Positions 41,490 to 49,986 of a stretch of 64,000 nucleotides of DNA are shown in pieces. A program made the position numbers and the translations under genes. Position 1 is the stretch's first letter. Every line of letters begins with the position of its first letter. Location: NCBI GenBank assembly GCA_964571845.1, contig CAZNDM010000087.1:1-64000 (forward strand), written 5' to 3'. The stretch is from WFZT01 sp964571845. GTDB taxonomy: Bacteria; Hydrothermota; Hydrothermia; B15-G9; WFZT01. The notes beneath the pieces were generated by a model. It saw nothing but the letters and a program-made list of their open reading frames with translations, was not told where the DNA came from and searched no databases.

Positions 41490-44180
41490 TCAAGTGTTTC
41501 TCTCTTCTCTTACATACATTTCGTAAAGGAACCTTGAAGGCTCCTGATAGTACCTGAATCTCTTCTTGGGGTAAGTAAGGTAAAGGGTCTCAGAAGCCCT
41601 TGTCAAAGCCACATAGCATAGTCTCCTCTCTTCTTCAAGTCCTGATTTTTCAGCGACTGATCTGAAGAGCGGAAAAACTCCCTCCACGAGTCCCACAAGG
41701 AACACGACCGGGAATTCAAGACCTTTTGCCTGGTGGATTGTGATAATCTGGACGCCTCCGACTGACCGGAATTCCTCTCCAAGATGCTGCATCATCGCCA
41801 CATGACTCAAAAATTCCCTTACTTCGCCTTTTTTAAAAGATCCTGCAATACCAAGAAGCTCGTTTATGTTGTCCTTCTCCACGAGTCTCGACGGAGTGTC
41901 CTTCTCTTCAAGATACTTCATGTAACCCGTAACATCATAAACTTCCTCAAGGAGCTCCTGTGGAGAGCGCACCCTCAACTGTTCCGGTGTAAAAGAATTG
42001 AGATACTCCCAGAATCTCTCAAGAGTTTTGAGCTGTTCCTCTGTAAACTTCTTTGAAAATGTGGGTTTCCCGGTCTTTGAAAAATACCTGACAGCCGTTT
42101 TTGCGTCCTTCGGATGCCATCTGAGGAATTTTATCAACATACTCTGCAGATCAGAGGCGGACCCTTTGCCTGTGAGGAATTTTAAAAAGCCAATTGAAGC
42201 CTTTATCTCTTCCCTCTCATAAAAGCCGCCGATACCAAGAACATTAAACGGAATTTTCTTTTTGCTAAAAACTTCCTCAAACGGGCGCGAAAGTGAGTTT
42301 AATCGGATAAGCACAGCAATGTCATCAAAGCTCCTCCCCCTTTCCCGCTCTTCGAGGATCTTCTCGGCAACAAACTCCGCCTCGTCTATCTCATTTCTTG
42401 CAGCGTAAAACTTTATGGACTCCTGTCCGGACTCCCTGAGGGGTATTACAAGCTTGTCTATGCGGTCCTCATTATGAGAAATTAAAGTATTTGCCACATT
42501 CAGGATCTCATCCGGGGAGCGGAAGTTCTGGGTCAACCTTACTTCTCTATGATCTGGATAATACTTCCTGAAATCCATGAGGAATTTACTCGACGCTCCC
42601 CGAAATCCGTAGATCGATTGATCGTCGTCACCTGTAACAAACAGGTTTTTATGCCTTGAAGATAGTATCTGCATCAGCACAAATTGTCCCCTATTTATGT
42701 CCTGAAATTCGTCAACGAGGATGTACCGGAATCTCTCGCTAAAAAGCTCTTTGATGTCATCGTACTGCCTCAGAAGTCTCACTGACAGAAAGATAAGATC
42801 ATCGAGATCGATAAAACCGTTAAAGAAGAGTTCTTTCTGGTACTTTTCATAGGCTTCAGCGACTTCCCGTCGCCACTTGTGTTTCACATGTTCGAGCAAG
42901 TATTCCGGAGAAATGAGGTTCCCCTTGTATCTCGAAATTTCTCTCAAAATGGCACGAGCCTTTTCTTTTGACCTTATACCCGTTGCCTTTTCAAAAAGCT
43001 CTTCCTGAGCATCCCGGGTTATGAGCTGGAATTCCGGTGGGTATCCCAGCCTTTCGATACCGTATGAGACTATTTTTCGCCCGAGATAATGGAATGTCCC
43101 CGTCCACAAATTTTTTGTGTTTCCCTCACCAATCAATTTTTCCACTCTGTCTTTCATTTCACCTGCAGCTTTACCTGTAAAGGTTACGGCAAGGATGTTT
43201 TCCGGTGGCACACCTTTCTCGTGGATCAGGTAGGCAATCCTGTGGACAAGTGTGGTCGTCTTACCTGTCCCCGCTCCACCGATGAGGAGAAAGTAACCGT
43301 CCCCGTTGACAACAGCTTCCCGCTGTTCTTCTGTGAGACCTTCGAGAATAGGTGAGGACTTTTTTCTGACATGGACTGTCTTCAGTGAAAGCTCACCCCC
43401 GCCTTTTCGGACATAATCCTGCAATGCCTGCTTCATCTCTGAGGCAGTCCTGTATCTCTCTGAGGGCACCTTCCTCAAAGCTTTTTTTATTATCTCAAAT
43501 AACTGGGGGGTCATCCTCGCGGGTTTTTTTAACTTCCCTTTGAATATCTGATTTCTCAAGTCCTCAATGGTTTCTGCGAAAAATGGAGGGTAGCCGGCAA
43601 TAAGTTCGTAAAGAACGCAGGCAACGGACCAGATATCTGACTCTTTCCTCATCTTTCCACTCCAGGCTTCTGGTGCCATGTAGATAGGGGTACCTGCCAT
43701 GGAGAAACTCAAACTGCTCGAGAGTATAACCGCAAGTCCAAAATCTGTGAGCTTTACCTCCCCGTCTTTTGTTATCATTATGTTTTCGGGCTTTATATCC
43801 CTGTGAAGCACACCCCGCGAATGGGCATAGGATAAAGCTTCAAGAACATCGTTGATAATGGAAATTGCGCGGGTCTCATCAATTGGAGCCTCATTTTCAA
43901 TCACATCTCTTAAGGACTGACCATCAACATACTCCATGACAATGGCAAGTTTACCTTCAATAAGCTCGGCAGTGTAAAATCTGACGATATTCGGGTGTTC
44001 AAGAGAGGCGAGGAGTTGAGCCTCTCTTTTGAGCATTTCTATGTCCCGCTCACGGGTTCTTGAGACCTTCAGTGCAAATTTTTTCTCCGTTATTGTGTCA
44101 AAAACGAGAAAAACATCGGCAAACTGCCCCCCTCCTATCCAGGATTCAACCCTGTATTTGCCGAGATTCTTTCTTATCAT
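41490..44180 (-). CDS. Fusion protein: Ser/Thr protein kinase plus UvrD/PcrA-type helicase
   Basis: Predicted 896-residue cytoplasmic protein, two complete enzymes in one frame. Kinase (about 9-258): glycine-rich loop IGGGQFADVF (15-24), ALKVS with Lys38, HRDIKPEN with Asp128, DFGLA with Asp146, activation loop with six serines (154-160) then GTPIYMAPEAW (163-173). No membrane segment or PASTA repeats. A short linker (about 259-280) leads to a full SF1A helicase (about 281-896): Q motif LTEEQREAVV, Walker A GGAGTGKTTT (Lys307), Ia TFTGKAAGEM, II VDEFQDIN, III GDDDQSIYGFRGA, IV TQNFRSP, V QIITIHQAKGLEFPVVFLVG, VI RRLCYVALTRASETLYL. All motifs are intact. The natural idea is helicase regulation by autophosphorylation or DNA-damage signalling; this is inference. 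It is the third gene of a four-gene operon that ends with gltX. Confidence 0.9.
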   Translation of the reverse strand: MIRKNLGKYRVESWIGGGQFADVFLVFDTITEKKFALKVSRTRERDIEMLKREAQLLASLEHPNIVRFYTAELIEGKLAIVMEYVDGQSLRDVIENEAPIDETRAISIINDVLEALSYAHSRGVLHRDIKPENIMITKDGEVKLTDFGLAVILSSSLSFSMAGTPIYMAPEAWSGKMRKESDIWSVACVLYELIAGYPPFFAETIEDLRNQIFKGKLKKPARMTPQLFEIIKKALRKVPSERYRTASEMKQALQDYVRKGGGELSLKTVHVRKKSSPILEGLTEEQREAVVNGDGYFLLIGGAGTGKTTTLVHRIAYLIHEKGVPPENILAVTFTGKAAGEMKDRVEKLIGEGNTKNLWTGTFHYLGRKIVSYGIERLGYPPEFQLITRDAQEELFEKATGIRSKEKARAILREISRYKGNLISPEYLLEHVKHKWRREVAEAYEKYQKELFFNGFIDLDDLIFLSVRLLRQYDDIKELFSERFRYILVDEFQDINRGQFVLMQILSSRHKNLFVTGDDDQSIYGFRGASSKFLMDFRKYYPDHREVRLTQNFRSPDEILNVANTLISHNEDRIDKLVIPLRESGQESIKFYAARNEIDEAEFVAEKILEERERGRSFDDIAVLIRLNSLSRPFEEVFSKKKIPFNVLGIGGFYEREEIKASIGFLKFLTGKGSASDLQSMLIKFLRWHPKDAKTAVRYFSKTGKPTFSKKFTEEQLKTLERFWEYLNSFTPEQLRVRSPQELLEEVYDVTGYMKYLEEKDTPSRLVEKDNINELLGIAGSFKKGEVREFLSHVAMMQHLGEEFRSVGGVQIITIHQAKGLEFPVVFLVGLVEGVFPLFRSVAEKSGLEEERRLCYVALTRASETLYLTYPKKRFRYYQEPSRFLYEMYVREERNT

Positions 44181-44189
44181 GTGTTAAAA

Positions 44190-46214
44190 TTAATACTTCA
44201 TCCTTTCTATGACAATCCAGGAATCCCGCTGACGCGCCATCCCCTCAACGATCTTTCTGAAGTCCTTGTAAAGTGATTTGTCGTATATTCCTCCCTTCCT
44301 TCTGACCTCATCACTGTAATGAACAGTATCTTTCGAGGAGTAAACGAGTGATTTGAACTCCATAAACTTCACCTGTCCGGAAAAACCCTCGGGGATGTGT
44401 CTTACCCTGAATCCGGGAGGAAGCTTGATCACAATATCTTTGATACTCCTGTAGTTTCTTTCAAAAAATAGAGGATTCAACCTGAATGTGGCTCCGACCT
44501 TCTCTGCCGTGTAGTCTGAAAGATCCGGCATCTTCAGGAGAATGAGGTTGTCTGCGACTATCGCGTATCCGGGAACACGGTAAAAGAGAGTTAACTTCGG
44601 TGGTATCGTCAAATCTCCAAGGTCAGAAAGCCTGAAAGAGTCAAGTGTTATGCCAGGAGCCCAGTTGAGATTCTGCTCGAGTATCTTCTGTAGCTCAATT
44701 TTTCTGAATTTCTTGAGCGCCCTCACAGTAGCTTCGTCATAACCCCGAAACAGCACATTATCTTCAATAACAAGGTCCCCTGTTCTTGTAACAGCGATAT
44801 TCATAAACTCAATCTGACCCTCTCTCTCCACCGGCGTGAAGGGGATATATGTTTCATCACCGTTGAGTGATATACCATGTGTCCCCTGAAATTCGGGCCT
44901 TATGTAACCAAATGGCATTCTGTCATTGACAGGATCAAGATAAATTGTATCGAGCCTTACAACCATTCCTGTAAACAGGGATAGGTTCCAGTTCTCAGGC
45001 AAAAACCAGGAGCTTTTTGAAACTGTTAGCACAAGGTCAGCCGGTATCCCGACTTTCCTGTAAAGTGAATATAGTAAGAACGCCTTATCAACTTCGCTTC
45101 CAGAAAATTTATTGAGAATAAGATCAGGGGATTTCGGGAAAATGCTGTAACTTTCACCATCAACAGGTATCCTCTTTATGTCCTGAGCAACGAATCTATA
45201 GATAGAAAACAGCGTGTCCTCACGACTCTGTGCCTTTGAGAGAAGGCCATCAAGAAGACTGTCGGGTTTAAAGCTGTCCACAAGGGAATCAATGTAGGTT
45301 CTCAGGCTATGGATATCCTCCCCGGTTTTCAACCCACATGTAAAGGCTGGAAGAATGTAGTAAAGAGGCGGCATGTAGGGTTCCTCAATATAACCTTTGT
45401 GATCCCTGACTATGAAAGAGTTTCCTTCACTCTCAATTCCCCCGGTGTTCCTCGCTGTGATAAGCAAAAGGTCTTTGTTCCCCTCAATTTCGAGCTTTTC
45501 ATAGTATGTCGGCTCTCTGTCACCCATCAAAATCCTTCTCAATGGGGGATGTTTGGGGTCAAATTTACCGGTGATTTTTATCTCGTAATCAAGCACATTT
45601 CCTGGTGAGCCTTCAGGAATGGCAAATTTTACCTGATGGAGATCATCATACTCAGGATATCTCGAAAAAACAGATGCATCCTCAATGGCATTGTCCATAA
45701 TGGAGACTACTCGATCGTCATGTGTTACTGTTCTTGCAAATACGATTTCTCCCCTTTCAAATGAGCTCATATACTTGAAGACTCTGTTTGCTGCTCTCTT
45801 ACCCCGTTCCTTCAGAATCCTGATAATTCTCCTTTCCGTGTAAGAATAGGAACTATCAGTATTCAGCGTAAACTTCTTGATCACATAAACATTGACATAT
45901 CCTGCCATGGGGTAAAGAGAGTCAACAGGAACTTTCAGGGCTTTAAGAAGCAAAGAATCGTCTATGTCGGAGATATTTTCCCACATGTCACCGGGTCTTC
46001 TTCTGGACGACTCTATGCTCAAAACTTCTGTTCGTGCAACGGCGATTCTGCCGTGTGGAGTCGAGATATAAACAGAATCCTTTCCAATTTCCAGAACAGA
46101 ACCGTTTATTTCCTCACCGTTTTTTAGATACACAATATCTCTTGTGAGATTCCGTGGCGCCTTTCCCATACCCCATAGTGAAAACGCCGTTAAAAGGACA
46201 AGAAGGTATTTCAT
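44190..46214 (-). CDS. DUF3857/transglutaminase-like secreted protein with degenerate active site
   Basis: Predicted 674-residue secreted protein with signal peptide MKYLLVLLTAFSLWGMG. A short SH3-like or Sm-like stretch (NGEEINGSVLEIGKDSVYISTPHGRIAVART) precedes a DUF3857 domain (about 100-250). A transglutaminase-like domain follows near 330-440 (REDTLFSIYRFVAQDIKRIPVDGESYSIFPKSPDLILNKFSGSEVDKAFLLYSLYRKVGIPADLVL). Compared with active members (GDCxDK), the Cys position reads GSEVDK and the His-containing segment reads LSLFTGMVV. Only the Asp region (YLDPVND) remains. I therefore infer loss of catalysis. A paralogue with the triad lies immediately upstream. ATG 46214, just after the upstream stop and GGAGG, is the start. 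Confidence 0.75.
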   Translation of the reverse strand: MKYLLVLLTAFSLWGMGKAPRNLTRDIVYLKNGEEINGSVLEIGKDSVYISTPHGRIAVARTEVLSIESSRRRPGDMWENISDIDDSLLLKALKVPVDSLYPMAGYVNVYVIKKFTLNTDSSYSYTERRIIRILKERGKRAANRVFKYMSSFERGEIVFARTVTHDDRVVSIMDNAIEDASVFSRYPEYDDLHQVKFAIPEGSPGNVLDYEIKITGKFDPKHPPLRRILMGDREPTYYEKLEIEGNKDLLLITARNTGGIESEGNSFIVRDHKGYIEEPYMPPLYYILPAFTCGLKTGEDIHSLRTYIDSLVDSFKPDSLLDGLLSKAQSREDTLFSIYRFVAQDIKRIPVDGESYSIFPKSPDLILNKFSGSEVDKAFLLYSLYRKVGIPADLVLTVSKSSWFLPENWNLSLFTGMVVRLDTIYLDPVNDRMPFGYIRPEFQGTHGISLNGDETYIPFTPVEREGQIEFMNIAVTRTGDLVIEDNVLFRGYDEATVRALKKFRKIELQKILEQNLNWAPGITLDSFRLSDLGDLTIPPKLTLFYRVPGYAIVADNLILLKMPDLSDYTAEKVGATFRLNPLFFERNYRSIKDIVIKLPPGFRVRHIPEGFSGQVKFMEFKSLVYSSKDTVHYSDEVRRKGGIYDKSLYKDFRKIVEGMARQRDSWIVIERMKY

Positions 46215-46215
46215 C

Positions 46216-48270
46216 TTATCTGCCTCCTTCAAAAATTACGGGTTTTCTCATGTGTTTCAAAAGTTTGAGCAGATCTTTTTTGTAAGTCTCATAATCTTCC
46301 AGCGGCACGATTCGATCCCATCTTCTGAAAACATCGTGAAATTCGATACTCTTTGCACCGTCACTTTTGAAGTACGCAACATAAGAGAAGTGTTTATTTT
46401 TAATATCAATGGAATCTGGCAGGTATTTCAGCTTTAACTTTTCAAATTCGATGTAAAAATCGTGTGAGACTTTGTAAGATGTCCGATACACGATATCGTA
46501 GTGCCTGTCTTTGACAGTGATTTCGGGGAATCTGTACCTGTTTTTCAGATCAGGAAGCTCAAGAAGATAAAGGTCTCCAATGTTTTTTAAATATCCGGGA
46601 ATTTCGAAAACTATCTTCAGGTAAAATTGTCTGGAAAGGTCGTACAGGGGTCCAAGCTCAAAGGAGATAAGCTTTGAGCCGGGTGCAGTCATCTGGATCA
46701 TTTCTTCCATACGGTTTTTTCGTTCTTCTTCCTTCACATGTTGCCAGAACCACCGAACGCCAGCCTCAAAATCGCCCGTGTATTCACCGAGAAACTCGAC
46801 TCTCGTGCTACCATCGGGTTTGATCTTCAACTTATATGTGTATTTTCTCCAGTTGTGTTCAGGTGGAGGTACCTTGATAAAGGAAATTTTCCTGAGCTGT
46901 GCATTGAGTGCCCAGACACCGTGATCAGCAGACCAGAAATAGGGATAACGGCTTGTTGAACCCGTGGCATCGAGATAAAAATCCCTTCCATCTCTCGTAA
47001 CAATCTCAGTAATGGCATGATTCCCCTGAAAAGACGGAACATCCACGAGGAAAGTTCCGGCATCGTTGGTCTCAATGTAAACGGGGTAACCCATTATTCC
47101 AACAGAACGAAGCAGGGTTGAAAATAATATTGATTTATCCGTACAGTCCCCGTATCCCTTTTTCAGAGTCTCTGATGCAGGGTGTCCGGAGACACCAGAC
47201 GAGGCTCCACCTTTAATGGAAATGTAACGAATGTTCTGCTGGACCCAGTAGTATATCCTGGCTATGGAGTCGTCGAGGCTCGTCGCCCCTTTCACGATGC
47301 TGTCGGCAAGTGCTTTGATCTCAGGTGTAATGACCATCCTCTTCTTCTGGAATTTCGCATACCAATCGTAAAGATAATCCCACGACTTCTGATTCGTAAC
47401 AGCTAACATGGGGATAACATCAGGTAAAGGTGGCATAACAGGCTCATCAACCACTGGATCCACTGTATCCATTGAGAATTTGTAAAATTTGTAGGGACCG
47501 ACCACTCTCTCCTCGTACTTCACACGGGAAGGATCAGTATTCCTGACGAGATATTTAAAAAACTCATTCTCCGGAAGTTTAAATGTTACCTCTGAATGAA
47601 GTACGGGTTTTTGCCCTCCGAAAAACCATCTTTCTGAAAAGACCTTTTTGTCCCAGGGATTGAAGATGTGATACTCGTAAACATACTCCACAATATCCCC
47701 GACCTCTGCGCCGGGAATAGAAAAACTCATGACCTTACTTTTGCCAAAAAATTCAAGTCCGGATTTGGGTTTTGTAATTTTAACATTTTTTGGATCGAGA
47801 TAAATAACCCTGCCATCAGGTTTTATACATCTTGCAGCGAGAAGGCGTGCTTTTAGCATATCTTCATAAATGTAGATTCTTACATCCGCCCAGTCTCTTG
47901 CGTCATCCTTCATTATGAGACCCTGGAAATGGTACCTATTGTACTGGGTAGAATCGGGCTCCATTGAGAAGAAACCCTGATCAAGAAGCACGACACCACT
48001 GGCGTCAGGATACAGACGGCGAGCCTCTTTTGCCTTCTCAAGTACCTTTTCAGGAGACTCAAGTCTGTACTTAACAGGGAGATACGCCCTCTCTTCGCCT
48101 TCAAAGATGATCTTTTTTACATCGAGACGGCTGACCACCGTGTCGTCCAGAATGTAGGCACCACCCTTCAGTTCAAGACGATGTGTCTTTATCACCCTTC
48201 CACCAAAAAGTTCGACCTTGTGGGCAAAAACCCACGAAAATAGTGCTATAGCAACTAAAAACTTCTTCAT
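46216..48270 (-). CDS. DUF3857 domain plus active-type transglutaminase domain, secreted
   Basis: Predicted 684-residue secreted protein with signal peptide (MKKFLVAIALFSWVFA). DUF3857 spans about 105-270 (WADVRIYIYEDMLKARLLAARCIKPDGRVIYLDPKNVKI...VGDIVEYVYEYHIFNPWDKKVFSERWFF). A transglutaminase-like domain (about 300-440) has a full triad: YGDCTDKSILFSTLLRSVGI (Cys about 375), GNHAITEIV (His about 418) and YLDATGSTSRYPYF (Asp about 433). A C-terminal beta region follows. In known families such enzymes act as protein-crosslinking or peptidase-like thiol enzymes; the substrate here is unknown. It opens the four-gene operon with promoter CGGACA-N17-TATAAT and CGGAGG ribosome site. Confidence 0.75.
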   Translation of the reverse strand: MKKFLVAIALFSWVFAHKVELFGGRVIKTHRLELKGGAYILDDTVVSRLDVKKIIFEGEERAYLPVKYRLESPEKVLEKAKEARRLYPDASGVVLLDQGFFSMEPDSTQYNRYHFQGLIMKDDARDWADVRIYIYEDMLKARLLAARCIKPDGRVIYLDPKNVKITKPKSGLEFFGKSKVMSFSIPGAEVGDIVEYVYEYHIFNPWDKKVFSERWFFGGQKPVLHSEVTFKLPENEFFKYLVRNTDPSRVKYEERVVGPYKFYKFSMDTVDPVVDEPVMPPLPDVIPMLAVTNQKSWDYLYDWYAKFQKKRMVITPEIKALADSIVKGATSLDDSIARIYYWVQQNIRYISIKGGASSGVSGHPASETLKKGYGDCTDKSILFSTLLRSVGIMGYPVYIETNDAGTFLVDVPSFQGNHAITEIVTRDGRDFYLDATGSTSRYPYFWSADHGVWALNAQLRKISFIKVPPPEHNWRKYTYKLKIKPDGSTRVEFLGEYTGDFEAGVRWFWQHVKEEERKNRMEEMIQMTAPGSKLISFELGPLYDLSRQFYLKIVFEIPGYLKNIGDLYLLELPDLKNRYRFPEITVKDRHYDIVYRTSYKVSHDFYIEFEKLKLKYLPDSIDIKNKHFSYVAYFKSDGAKSIEFHDVFRRWDRIVPLEDYETYKKDLLKLLKHMRKPVIFEGGR

Positions 48271-48300
48271 TCTTGATTAACCTCCGGGGAGTTTTTTGAA

Positions 48301-48329
48301 ATTATAAATCGTGTACAGAATAATGTCCG
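48301..48329 (-). promoter_or_regulatory. Promoter of the DUF3857-kinase/helicase-gltX operon
   Basis: Minus-strand CGGACA (48324-48329), 17-bp spacer and a perfect TATAAT (48301-48306), then a leader of about 20 bases with a CGGAGG ribosome site before ATG at 48270. Confidence 0.6.
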
Positions 48330-48342
48330 CCAGAAAGGAGGA

Positions 48343-48777
48343 TTATTTTTTCAATGCCTCCTGTAGCTTTCTCTTCTGGATATCTATTAAGTCCTTCAGG
48401 GTATATCCTCTGAGAAAGGTCCGGATATTTTCTGCGAGCTCCTTCCAGACATCGTGAGGGGCACAGATTGGCACCTTATCACAGCTCGTTTCATCCTCGA
48501 CGCACTCCACAAGACTGATCCTGCCTTCCACAGCCTCGACGATCTCAAGTAGCGTAATCTCTTCAGGCGATCTGGCGAGCATGAAACCACCGCCTCTTCC
48601 CTTTGCACTATCCAGGATCCCTGCTCTCTTCAGTTGAAGAAAAAGATTCTCGAGATACCTCTCGGACAGCCCTTCTCGCTCGGCGATCTCTCTGATAAAA
48701 ATCGGTCTTCCATCTATATTCATTGCAAGGTCAAGTATTGCCCTTACTGCATATCTGGATCTTGTTAGCAGTCTCAT
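48343..48777 (-). CDS. Rrf2-family transcriptional regulator
   Basis: Predicted 144-residue Rrf2-type winged-helix regulator. RSRYAVRAILDLAMN, the HTH IFIREIAEREGLSERYLENLFLQLKRAGILDSAKGRGGGFMLARSPEEITLLEIVEAVEG, and a Cys-containing stretch C-V-E-D-E-T-S-C-D-K-V-P-I-C (Cys at about 98, 105 and 111) that in IscR/NsrR-type members binds an iron-sulfur cluster. Its spacing (CX6CX5C) is close to IscR-type spacing. It could sense iron-sulfur or redox status. It overlaps the aminotransferase gene by 4 bp. Confidence 0.85.
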   Translation of the reverse strand: MRLLTRSRYAVRAILDLAMNIDGRPIFIREIAEREGLSERYLENLFLQLKRAGILDSAKGRGGGFMLARSPEEITLLEIVEAVEGRISLVECVEDETSCDKVPICAPHDVWKELAENIRTFLRGYTLKDLIDIQKRKLQEALKK

Positions 48778-49937
48778 TTTCTCTCCTCAAGATATTTTTT
48801 AATCCTCTCCAACGCCTCCTCGATATTTTCGAGGGAATTGGCATAGGAGAACCTTATATAATGATTTGTCCTGTTGGAGCCAAAGTCAACTCCCGGTGTT
48901 ACCGCAACGCCTGCATTATCGAGGATCTCATGGGCAAATTTAAATGAGTCGTCGGAAAATCTCGAAATATTGGCAAAAACATAGAACGCACCTGCAGGTG
49001 TGGATTTTATACCAAAACCAAGCTTTCTGAGCCCTTCAACCATAACTCTCCTTCTACGATCGTACTCTCTCCTCATGCTCTCGACAAAGCTCCAGCTCTC
49101 CTCAAAGGCATACAGGGCAGCATACTGGGCAATTGAGCTTGGACAGATAAAGAGATTCTGAGCGAGTTTGTGAACCGTGCTGAGCAAACTTTCCGGTACT
49201 ATCATCCATCCGAGTCTCCACCCTGTCATGGCAAAGAGCTTTGAAAATCCGTTTATCACGATCACATCATCTGAAAACTCGAGAGCTGTGTGCTCCTTTC
49301 CTTCATAAACGAGGCCATGATAAATCTCATCTGAGATGAAGAAAGGTGTTATTTCGATAGCCTCTCTTATCTTATCACCGGCTGTCAATGTACCAGTTGG
49401 ATTCGCAGGTGAGGCGATCAACAGTGCTTTGGTCCGTTCCGTTTTCCTCTTTTTAACCTCCTCAATTGAGATTTCAAAATTCTCTTCCTCGAAAACGGGC
49501 ACAAAAACGGGCCTGGCATCAAATGCCCTTGCAAAGTTGGGGTAACAGGGATAACCGGGATCTGTAAAAATGATCTCGTCACCGATGTCCATTATTGCTG
49601 CCATGATCAGGATAAATGCTCCGGATGTACCATTGGTTACAACAACCCTTTCAGGTGATATCTCTATGCCGTAGTAAAAATTGTAGAATTCGGCTATTTT
49701 TTCACGCAATTCAGGGATACCGAGACTGGGTGTGTAGTGTGTCCTGCCTTCCTTTATCGCCCTGATTCCAGCCTCTCTTATCGGTTCAGGTGTATCAAAA
49801 TCCGGTTCACCTATTTCGAGATGTATGATACTTCTACCCTGCCTTTCGAGACGATGAGCCTTTTCAAGGATCTCCATTACAATGAAGGAGGTAATTTCTT
49901 TATTTCTTGTAGCAATCAGGCTTTTTTGAAAATCCAT
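48774..49937 (-). CDS. Class I/II pyridoxal-phosphate aminotransferase
   Basis: Predicted 387-residue fold-type I aminotransferase of the aspartate/alanine aminotransferase subgroup. Seen: LEIGEPDFDTPEPIREAGIRAIKEGRTHYTPSLGIPELREKIAEFY, VVVTNGTSGAFILIMAAIMDIGDEIIFTDPGYPCYPNF, SPANPTGTL, FISDEIYHGLVYEG and the PLP-lysine motif NGFSKLFAMTGWRLGW (Lys about 232). The C-terminus has the substrate Arg in YIRFSYAN. Substrate uncertain. GGGAG ribosome site. It is upstream of and overlapping the Rrf2 gene, so the regulator may control it. Confidence 0.85.
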   Translation of the reverse strand: MDFQKSLIATRNKEITSFIVMEILEKAHRLERQGRSIIHLEIGEPDFDTPEPIREAGIRAIKEGRTHYTPSLGIPELREKIAEFYNFYYGIEISPERVVVTNGTSGAFILIMAAIMDIGDEIIFTDPGYPCYPNFARAFDARPVFVPVFEEENFEISIEEVKKRKTERTKALLIASPANPTGTLTAGDKIREAIEITPFFISDEIYHGLVYEGKEHTALEFSDDVIVINGFSKLFAMTGWRLGWMIVPESLLSTVHKLAQNLFICPSSIAQYAALYAFEESWSFVESMRREYDRRRRVMVEGLRKLGFGIKSTPAGAFYVFANISRFSDDSFKFAHEILDNAGVAVTPGVDFGSNRTNHYIRFSYANSLENIEEALERIKKYLEERK

Positions 49938-49986
49938 ATCCGCTCCCTTAAACTTTCCAAAATTTTTTGAAAAGGAGGTTTTTGAT

